Of a stretch of 10,897 bases of DNA, positions 5,840 through 10,897 are shown one piece after another; the first letter of the stretch is position 1, and every line of letters starts with the position of its first letter. Source of the stretch: Giesbergeria sp. (GTDB lineage Bacteria > Pseudomonadota > Gammaproteobacteria > Burkholderiales > Burkholderiaceae_C); assembly GCA_030690515.1 (NCBI GenBank), contig JAUYGP010000225.1, forward strand, positions 1 through 10,897. Reading direction: 5' to 3'. The notes under the pieces were generated by a model. That model was given only the letters and a program-made list of their open reading frames with translations. It made no database searches and was not told the DNA's origin. The position numbers and the translations under genes are program-made.

Positions 5840-7409
5840 CACTGCGCCCCCGGCATCGCCCTGTATCGACATTTTTGTGGTGTCCCACACCAATGTGGGC
5901 AAGACCAGCTTGGTGCGCACCCTGCTGGGGCAGGATGTGGGCGAAGTCGAAGATGCCCCCGATGTGACCCAGGCGCTGGCCGCCTACGACCTTGTCGTTG
6001 CGCCGGATGGCGGTGCCTTGCGTTTGTGGGACACCCCCGGGTTTGGCGACAGCTTTCGGCTGGCGGGCCGCTTGCGCCGCAAGCAGCGCTGGCTGGCCTG
6101 GCTGGTGCGTGAGGTCTGGGACCGCCGCTTTCATCCCGCCTTATGGCGGGGGCAGCGCCTGGCCTTGGAGCTGCGTGCGCGGGCCAGCGTGGTGTTGTAT
6201 CCGGTGAACCTGCTGGAGAGCCCCGTGGACGCGGTGTATGTGGCGCCTGAACTAGAAATACTGGCCTGGGTAGGCAAGCCCGTGCTGGTATTGCTCAACC
6301 AGGGGGGTGACCAAGGCGCCGGGGACCGCCGTGCCACCGAATGGCGCCACCATCTGGGTGGTTTTCCCGTGGTGCAGCGGGTGCTGGGCCTCGATGGCTA
6401 CACCCGTTGCTGGCTGCAGGAGCTGGCGCTGTTCAATGAAATCGGCCAGGTGCTGCCGCAGCCCGATCGCCACGCTTACCACCAGTTGGCCCTGCTGCTG
6501 GGGCAAGGCTACCGCAGGCGTTTCGATGCGTCGGTCGAGGCGCTGGCCGAGTACCTGCTGCGCCTGTCCGGCGACACGGTAGAAATGGACGCGCGCTGGT
6601 TTGATGGCATCAAGGACGCCTGGAAAAGCGTGCGTGCCCGCATTCCCGGGGGCCGCAATGCGCCGTTGACGCCGTTCGAATCCGGCATGCAGGGCCTGGC
6701 CCAGCGGTACGCAGAGCAGACCAAGGCGGTCACGGACAAGCTGATCGCTATTAACCGGCTTGACGGGGTGTCGGCGGCCGAGATCATGGAGCTTGCAGAA
6801 GAAAAACTGGCCGTTCACAAGCCGGTGGATGCCTCGTCGTCGGCCTTGGCTGGAGGGGTGGTCTCAGGCGTCCTCGCCGGGTTGGGCGCAGATCTGCTCA
6901 CGGGCGGCCTGTCCTTGGGAACGGGGGCGCTGGTGGGTGGGCTGATGGGCGCTTTCGGTGCGGCAGCGCTGGCCCGGGGCTACAACGTCTATTCCCACAA
7001 GGATAAAAAAGTAGTGCGCTGGAGCACTGCTTCCCTGACCGAGGCCCTGGGCAATGCCGCCATGCTCTACCTGTCGATCGCGCATTTTGGGCGTGGGCAG
7101 GGCCAGTGGCGCCACCAGGAGGCGCCCCAGGTGTGGGCGCTGGCGGTGCAGGGTGTGCTCGGGCAGCAGCGCGAACGGCTGGCACGCCTATGGAGCGCGC
7201 AGAGCACAACCCCGGCCGTACAGCCCTCGCCGGGGGAATGTCACGCTGTGGTGCGCGATGTCCTGCGTGATGTTCTGCTGCGCCTGTACCCGGATGTGGG
7301 CGAGGTGCTGCCTCTGGGCGACGACCGTGCGGACGCAGTGCAGGTGCCAGACCAGCGGGCCGTTCCTGGGGAGCTTCCTGACACCTCTGCGACAGTTACC
7401 CGCCGGTAA
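5829..7409 (+). CDS. P-loop GTPase-like protein, DUF3482-like
   Basis: A 526-residue protein with an N-terminal G domain of the TRAFAC type. The P loop is SHTNVGKTS at residues 19-27; the first Gly of GxxxxGKT is replaced by Ser. A switch I Thr (T47) and DTPG (68-71) follow. The G4 position reads LLNQGGD (156-161) where NKxD is usual, so guanine specificity is doubtful. Residues 80-110 are strongly basic. Residues 339-383 are a Gly/Ala-rich hydrophobic stretch with repeated GxxxG spacing, able to form one helical hairpin in a membrane. A helical C-terminal region follows, then a low-complexity tail after about 455. DUF3482 proteins are typically encoded beside DUF2868 proteins, as here. Membrane remodelling, transport control or stress sensing are all possible; none is shown. 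Confidence 0.82.
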   Translation: MTTDTAPPASPCIDIFVVSHTNVGKTSLVRTLLGQDVGEVEDAPDVTQALAAYDLVVAPDGGALRLWDTPGFGDSFRLAGRLRRKQRWLAWLVREVWDRRFHPALWRGQRLALELRARASVVLYPVNLLESPVDAVYVAPELEILAWVGKPVLVLLNQGGDQGAGDRRATEWRHHLGGFPVVQRVLGLDGYTRCWLQELALFNEIGQVLPQPDRHAYHQLALLLGQGYRRRFDASVEALAEYLLRLSGDTVEMDARWFDGIKDAWKSVRARIPGGRNAPLTPFESGMQGLAQRYAEQTKAVTDKLIAINRLDGVSAAEIMELAEEKLAVHKPVDASSSALAGGVVSGVLAGLGADLLTGGLSLGTGALVGGLMGAFGAAALARGYNVYSHKDKKVVRWSTASLTEALGNAAMLYLSIAHFGRGQGQWRHQEAPQVWALAVQGVLGQQRERLARLWSAQSTTPAVQPSPGECHAVVRDVLRDVLLRLYPDVGEVLPLGDDRADAVQVPDQRAVPGELPDTSATVTRR

Positions 7410-7411
7410 CT
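7394..7411. other. Hairpin across the DUF3482 stop codon
   Basis: AGTTACC (7394-7400) and GGTAACT (7405-7411) form a perfect 7-bp stem with a CGCC loop. The stem covers the TAA stop at 7407-7409 and ends four bases before the ATG at 7415. No T run follows. It may tune initiation of the next gene. Confidence 0.5.
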
Positions 7412-7414
7412 TGG

Positions 7415-8107
7415 ATGACACTTTGCGGCATGACCGAGTCCCCCACTCCGGCGGCTTATGCCCCCACGGCGCTGATCGACAGCGACCATCCGGCCGTCCT
7501 GGCCTTTGCCCGACAGCATGCGCAAGGCAGCAGCACGCGCGAGCGTGAGGTGTCGCTGTACCTGGCGGTGCGCGACGGATTCCGCTACGACCCCTACCGC
7601 ATTGATCTGTCGCCCCAGGGCATGCGCGCCAGCACCGTGCTCGCCCAGGGGTATGGATGGTGCGTTCCCAAGGCGGTGCTGCTGGTTGCCGCCTGCCGCG
7701 CGGCAGGTATTGCAGCGCGACCCGGTTTTGCCGATGTGCGCAACCACCTGAGCACCGAGCGCATGCGCGAGACCATGATGACCGACCTGTTCATCTGGCA
7801 TGGCTACGCCGACATCTGGCTTGATGGCCAGTGGGTCAAGGCCACGCCGGCCTTCAATCTCAGCCTGTGTGAGCGTTTCGGGCTACTGCCCCTGGAATTC
7901 GATGGGTGCAGCGATTCGATCTACCACCCCTTTGACAGCGCAGGCAACCGCCACATGGAATATGTGCGCCAGCGCGGCGCTTTTGACGACCTGCCGCTGA
8001 CGCAGATCGTGGCCGACTTCGAGCAGGTCTATGGCGCATGGATGGTTGACCCCGCGGCGCTGCAAAACGCCAGCTTTCAGCACGACGTAGAGAACGAAAC
8101 ACGATGA
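7415..8107 (+). CDS. Transglutaminase-like superfamily protein
   Basis: A 230-residue protein (225 if the in-frame ATG at 7430 is used; neither start has a strong ribosome binding site). The papain-like transglutaminase core is visible: a nucleophile Cys at C83 in QGYGWCVPKAVLLVAACRAAGI, heading a helix as in this fold, then FIWHGYADIWLDG with H129, then GQWVKATPAFN. The third catalytic position, normally Asp in a W-x-x-D-x-T motif, reads K-A-T here, so N148 or another residue may take that role. The activity could be protein crosslinking, deamidation or proteolysis; no substrate can be inferred. There is no signal peptide, so it is probably cytoplasmic. It starts 5 nt after the DUF3482 gene and overlaps the thioesterase by 4 nt, so it belongs to the same operon. 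Confidence 0.84.
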   Translation: MTLCGMTESPTPAAYAPTALIDSDHPAVLAFARQHAQGSSTREREVSLYLAVRDGFRYDPYRIDLSPQGMRASTVLAQGYGWCVPKAVLLVAACRAAGIAARPGFADVRNHLSTERMRETMMTDLFIWHGYADIWLDGQWVKATPAFNLSLCERFGLLPLEFDGCSDSIYHPFDSAGNRHMEYVRQRGAFDDLPLTQIVADFEQVYGAWMVDPAALQNASFQHDVENETR

Positions 8108-8547
8108 CCGACAGCCTTCAGATTCCTCCCGGGTTCCATGCGTTTGAAGCGGGAGGAGCGTTCATGCAGAACAACGGCCCGCTGTATTTGCGGCACGAGG
8201 GCGAGGTCGTGCAGTTTGGCTTCCGGGTCGAGCCGCGGCACATCAACCCCATGAACAACCTGCATGGCGGCATGATGGCCAGCTTTTGCGACATGCTGCT
8301 GCCGCTCTCGGTGCACCGCAAGAACAGTGACGTGGGCAGGCGCTTTCTGCCCACTATCAGCCTGCAGATCGACTACCTGGCCCCCGCGCCGCTGGGTTGC
8401 TGGGTGGAAGGCGAGGCCGAACTGCTGCGTGCCACGCGGTCGCTGGTTTTTGCCCAGGGCCTGGTGCGCGCCGATGGTGTGCCTTGCGCACGTGCCAGCG
8501 GTGTTTTCAAAATCGGCCCGGTCATTCCAGGCGAAGTGGCTGGCTGA
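8104..8547 (+). CDS. PaaI-family hotdog-fold thioesterase
   Basis: A 147-residue hotdog protein that should hydrolyse an acyl- or aryl-CoA thioester. The family signature is INPMNNLHGGMMASFCDMLL at about 47-66: the N48/H54-G-G motif followed by the acidic residue D63, which activates water in PaaI-type enzymes. The central beta strands (LPTISLQIDYLAP, GCWVEGEAELLRATRSLVFAQGLVRADG) are typical. The whole length is one hotdog domain, so it is expected to dimerise or tetramerise. The start codon overlaps the previous stop as ATGA, a strong sign of coupling. It ends six bases from the convergent S4-protein gene. Specificity cannot be read from the sequence; the neighbours include no acyl-CoA pathway. 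Confidence 0.9.
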   Translation: MTDSLQIPPGFHAFEAGGAFMQNNGPLYLRHEGEVVQFGFRVEPRHINPMNNLHGGMMASFCDMLLPLSVHRKNSDVGRRFLPTISLQIDYLAPAPLGCWVEGEAELLRATRSLVFAQGLVRADGVPCARASGVFKIGPVIPGEVAG

Positions 8548-8553
8548 TTTCGC

Positions 8554-8973
8554 TCAGTCGTCGATCGAAGCGCTCCAGCGACTGCCCCAATCGCGGGCGC
8601 GGTCGATGTCGCGGCGGTCGCGTTTGGTGGGACGGCCTTCGTGCAGGGCGGCAGCAGGCTCAGGCGCCAGGCGGCGCAGCTCCTGGGCTTTCTCGCGCAG
8701 GGCGATGCTTTCGGCGGTTTCCTCATACAACTGCTGCGCCACGGGCGCGGGACCGCGCATGCCGCTCAGTGCTCGCACCACCACGACGCGCTGCACGGGC
8801 CCCTGGCGCAGCACCACGGTATCGCCGGGGCGCACCTCGCGTGAAGCCTTGGCGGCCAGGCCGTTGACGGTGACGCGGCCTTTGGTGATTTCTTCGGCCG
8901 CCAGGCTGCGCGTCTTGTAGAAGCGCGCGCACCACAGCCATTTGTCAATGCGCAGGGATACAAGGGTGCTCAT
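8554..8973 (-). CDS. hslR: S4-domain RNA-binding protein, Hsp15/HslR type
   Basis: A 139-residue protein. The S4 RNA-binding domain spans roughly residues 6-68: RIDKWLWCARFYKTRSLA, then the loop KGRVTVNGLAAKAS and REVRPGDTVVL. A helical, charged C-terminal extension with GRPTKRDRRDI (113-122) matches the basic tail of heat-shock protein Hsp15. Hsp15 binds free 50S ribosomal subunits that still carry a nascent chain and returns tRNA to the P site after heat stress. The start at 8973 gives the usual short N-terminus before RIDKWL. It is divergent from the regulator gene (80 nt apart) and ends 6 nt from the thioesterase gene. No heat-shock promoter was recognised upstream. Confidence 0.88.
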   Translation of the reverse strand: MSTLVSLRIDKWLWCARFYKTRSLAAEEITKGRVTVNGLAAKASREVRPGDTVVLRQGPVQRVVVVRALSGMRGPAPVAQQLYEETAESIALREKAQELRRLAPEPAAALHEGRPTKRDRRDIDRARDWGSRWSASIDD

Positions 8974-9053
8974 GCCCGGATTGTGATTCCATTTCCAAAC
9001 CCTCCGTGGCGTTGTTGCTTCGACTTGCTGACCTGCACGCTACCATCGGGCCC

Positions 9054-10559
9054 ATGCCAGATTCTTCCGACCAGATCCCCGCACTGCCGCTGGATGCGCA
9101 AGGCATCCTGGAGCTGGCGGCGCGTTCCATGTTCCAGTTGTTCTCCACGGTCAGCCAGGGCATGTTTCTGGTGGACCTGCGGGGGCGCATCGTGTGGGTG
9201 AATGAGGGCTACCAGCGCTTTCTGCCCGATCTGGGGCTGACCTCTGTGGACCAGTTTGTCGGCCACACCGTTGAGGAGGTGATTCCGAACACGCAGATGC
9301 GCCGCGTGCTGGAAACCGGCCAGGCCGTGCTGATCGACCTGCTGACCAACCGGGCCGGTACTTTTGTGGTCAGCCGCATTCCGCTGCGCGACGACGCAGG
9401 CAAGGTGATCGGGGCCATCGGCATTGTGCTGTTCGACCACCCGGAGACCACGCTGCAGCCGCTCATCAGCAAGTTCGCCCTGTTGCAGCGCGATCTGGAC
9501 GATGCGCGCCGCGAGCTGGCCGCGCAGCGCAGCCAGTCCCAGCGGGGCGCAGGCGCGGGCGACCGGCGCACCAAGTACACCTTTGCCAGCTTTGTGGGCT
9601 CCAGCCCTGCTGCCACCGAAGTCAAACGCCAGGCGCGCCGGGCTGCACAGTCGGCCAGCCCCGTGCTGCTGCTGGGTGAAACGGGTACGGGCAAAGAGCT
9701 GCTGGCCCACGCCATCCATGCGGCATCACAGCGTGCCAGTGGGCCCTTTGTGGGCGTGAACATTGCGGCCGTGCCCGACACCCTGCTGGAAGCGGAGTTT
9801 TTTGGTGTGGCCCCGGGCGCCTACACCGGCGCCGACCGCAAGGGGCGCGACGGCAAGTTCAAGCTGGCCGACGGTGGCACGCTGTTTCTTGACGAAATCG
9901 GGGACATGCCCCCCAGCCTGCAGGCCAAGCTGCTGCGTGCACTGCAGGAGGGTGAGATCGAACCCCTGGGCTCGAACACGCTGGTGCCCTTTGATGTGCG
10001 TGTGGTGGCCGCCACCTCGCGCGACCTGGGCGCCCTGGTGCGCGAAGGGCGCTTTCGTGAAGACCTTTTCTACCGCCTGCATGTGCTGCCGGTGCGCGTG
10101 CCGCCGCTGCGCGAGCGACCGGGCGATATCCCCGCGTTGGTCGAAGTACTGGGCGAAGACCTGGCCCTGCGTAATGGCACGGCACCGCCCGAACTACTCT
10201 CCGATGCGATGGCCCTGCTGGCCGCTCAGCCTTGGCGCGGCAATATCCGCGAACTGCGCAATGTGCTGGAACAGGCCGCTATGCGCAGCGACTCCCAGTC
10301 CATCGATGCTGAGCAGTTGCGCATGATCCTGCGCGAAGCGGGGATGGAACCGGCGACCCCCGTGGCAGAGGCCCATCTGCCCGAGGTCAGCGCAGGACAG
10401 GACAGCCTGCTGCGCCCGCTGGCCGTGCAGGTGGCCGAGTTGGAACACCGGGCCATTGCTGCCGCCATGGCAGCCAATGGCGGCAACAAGCTGGCGACGT
10501 CGCGCTTGTTGGGGATTTCGCGGGCCACTTTATACGGAAGGCTGGAAAACCCGGACTGA
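9054..10559 (+). CDS. PAS-domain sigma-54-dependent transcriptional activator
   Basis: A 501-residue activator of sigma-54 RNA polymerase, with residues numbered from the ATG at 9054. Residues about 25-130 form a PAS sensor domain (GMFLVDLRGRIVWVNEGYQRFL and on), followed by a short coiled-coil linker at 140-165. The AAA+ domain has Walker A GETGTGK at 208-214, the sigma-54 contact loop GAYTGA at 255-260 (Tyr replaces the usual Phe), Walker B GTLFLDE at 275-281, the arginine finger region FREDLFYRL at 334-342 and PWRGNIRELRN at 393-403. A Fis-type helix-turn-helix ends the protein (about 462-498, NKLATSRLLGISRATLYGRL). There is no receiver domain, so the input is probably a ligand or redox signal through PAS. 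A GTG at 9006 would add 16 residues. The neighbouring transporter is the likely target. Confidence 0.93.
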   Translation: MPDSSDQIPALPLDAQGILELAARSMFQLFSTVSQGMFLVDLRGRIVWVNEGYQRFLPDLGLTSVDQFVGHTVEEVIPNTQMRRVLETGQAVLIDLLTNRAGTFVVSRIPLRDDAGKVIGAIGIVLFDHPETTLQPLISKFALLQRDLDDARRELAAQRSQSQRGAGAGDRRTKYTFASFVGSSPAATEVKRQARRAAQSASPVLLLGETGTGKELLAHAIHAASQRASGPFVGVNIAAVPDTLLEAEFFGVAPGAYTGADRKGRDGKFKLADGGTLFLDEIGDMPPSLQAKLLRALQEGEIEPLGSNTLVPFDVRVVAATSRDLGALVREGRFREDLFYRLHVLPVRVPPLRERPGDIPALVEVLGEDLALRNGTAPPELLSDAMALLAAQPWRGNIRELRNVLEQAAMRSDSQSIDAEQLRMILREAGMEPATPVAEAHLPEVSAGQDSLLRPLAVQVAELEHRAIAAAMAANGGNKLATSRLLGISRATLYGRLENPD

Positions 10560-10570
10560 AAATCAGGCAG

Positions 10571-10613
10571 TTGTCTTGAATTCAGCCAAATCGCTTGCCT
10601 GAATTTTAGGCAA
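10571..10613. promoter_or_regulatory. Two tandem dyads, probable enhancer sites of the adjacent activator
   Basis: Box 2 (10595-10613) is a perfect dyad TTGCCT-N7-AGGCAA. Box 1 (10571-10589) has the same frame, TTGTCT-N7-AGCCAA, and matches box 2 at 10 of the 12 arm positions. Centres are 24 bp apart. They begin 12 nt after the activator stop codon and lie at about -111 and -87 relative to the predicted transcription start, the usual range for sigma-54 enhancer sites. Binding by this particular activator is inferred. Confidence 0.7.
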
Positions 10614-10663
10614 ATAGAGGTGCGGGAGAGGGGCGGAGCGGTTTGCTCAGGGTGTGAAGCATG

Positions 10664-10680
10664 TTGGCACGAATGCTGCA
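10664..10680 (+). promoter_or_regulatory. Sigma-54 (-24/-12) promoter of the ABC transporter gene
   Basis: TGGCACG at 10665-10671 matches the -24 consensus at all positions. It is followed by four bases and CTGCA (consensus TTGCW). The invariant GG (10666-10667) and GC (10678-10679) are separated by exactly ten bases. The predicted transcription start is near 10691, leaving a leader of about 21 nt before the ATG at 10712. Confidence 0.88.
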
Positions 10681-10711
10681 ACATTCGGACACAACTTCAC
10701 GAGACAACGCC

Positions 10712-10897
10712 ATGCAAAGACGCATCCTTGTAGCCTTGGCCGCACTGGCCAGCACCCTTGCGGTGCCCGCCTTTGCGCAGTCGGGCGAGATCCGCATTGC
10801 CCACGTGCACAGCATGACGGGGCCGCTTGAAGCCTATGGCAAGCAAACCCAGACGGGCTTGATGATGGGGCTGGAGTACGCCACGGGCGGCACCATG
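10712..10897 (+). CDS. ABC transporter substrate-binding protein, branched-chain amino acid type (5' partial)
   Basis: The first 62 residues of a periplasmic binding protein; the gene continues past the window edge. A Sec signal peptide is clear: n-region MQRR, hydrophobic core ILVALAALASTLAV, and a likely cleavage after AFA at residue 22. The mature protein begins QSGEIRIAHVHSMTGPLEAYGKQTQTGLMMGLEYA, the opening strand and helix of the type 1 periplasmic binding fold (LivK/Peripla_BP_6 class) that feeds Liv-type permeases. Real ligands of this class include amino acids, amides, urea and aromatic acids; the ligand here cannot be told. A GAGA at 10700-10703 may serve as ribosome binding site. 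The sigma-54 promoter just upstream indicates regulated, activator-dependent expression. Confidence 0.88.
   Translation, partial: MQRRILVALAALASTLAVPAFAQSGEIRIAHVHSMTGPLEAYGKQTQTGLMMGLEYATGGTM

Noticed and set aside
5343..6134. 263-codon minus-strand open frame across the DUF2868/DUF3482 junction
   Set aside because: Composition is Pro/Arg/Ala-rich with no motif, and it spans two real genes on the other strand.
8974..9053. Promoter pair in the divergent hslR/activator spacer
   Set aside because: TTG-containing boxes occur but none has a -10 partner at acceptable spacing on either strand.
9006..9053. GTG start adding 16 residues to the sigma-54 activator
   Set aside because: No ribosome binding site precedes it and the added stretch has no domain character; the ATG at 9054 is preferred, though the GTG is not excluded.
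10560..10620. Inverted repeats after the activator as an intrinsic terminator
   Set aside because: The dyads have seven-base spacers, no GC-rich stem followed by a T run, and sit at enhancer distance from the sigma-54 promoter, so operator sites fit better.

Overview
The window is GC-rich bacterial chromosome that reads like a betaproteobacterium of the order Burkholderiales, most likely family Comamonadaceae (Acidovorax/Delftia-like). This rests on codon use, the gene order PP2C phosphatase - rph - rdgB - hemW, and short palindromic intergenic modules of a type I recall as common in that family. No database search was possible. No tRNA, rRNA, CRISPR array, insertion sequence or prophage is visible, and no gene-free stretch exceeds 300 bases.

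Layout: (1) 1-162, the 3' end of an upstream reading frame broken by an in-frame TAG. (2) 159-3922, plus-strand housekeeping block: PP2C-type Ser/Thr phosphatase, RNase PH (rph), noncanonical purine NTP pyrophosphatase (rdgB) and the radical-SAM heme chaperone hemW. A hairpin-bearing spacer lies between the phosphatase and rph. Three copies of a 24-25 nt repeat module flank rdgB; two of them supply the stop codons of rph and rdgB. (3) 3965-4273, minus strand: a small lipoprotein of the I78 peptidase-inhibitor type. (4) 4385-8547, a tightly packed plus-strand operon: multi-span membrane protein (DUF2868-like), P-loop GTPase-like protein (DUF3482-like), transglutaminase-like protein and PaaI-type hotdog thioesterase. 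The junctions are an 11-nt overlap, a 5-nt gap and a 4-nt overlap. (5) 8554-8973, minus strand: S4-domain RNA-binding protein of the Hsp15/HslR type. (6) 9054-10559, a PAS - AAA+ - Fis sigma-54 activator, followed by a near-consensus -24/-12 promoter and the start of a branched-chain-amino-acid-type ABC transporter binding protein that runs off the window.

Functional reading: the first block is RNA, nucleotide-pool and heme maintenance. The DUF2868/DUF3482 pair is an uncharacterised membrane plus GTPase-like module and the main candidate for new biology. The right end holds a complete regulatory circuit visible in sequence: activator gene, two tandem dyads that look like its enhancer sites, a GG-N10-GC sigma-54 promoter, and a transporter gene starting about 21 nt after the predicted transcription start. 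The dyads and promoter together are the best-supported new observation here.
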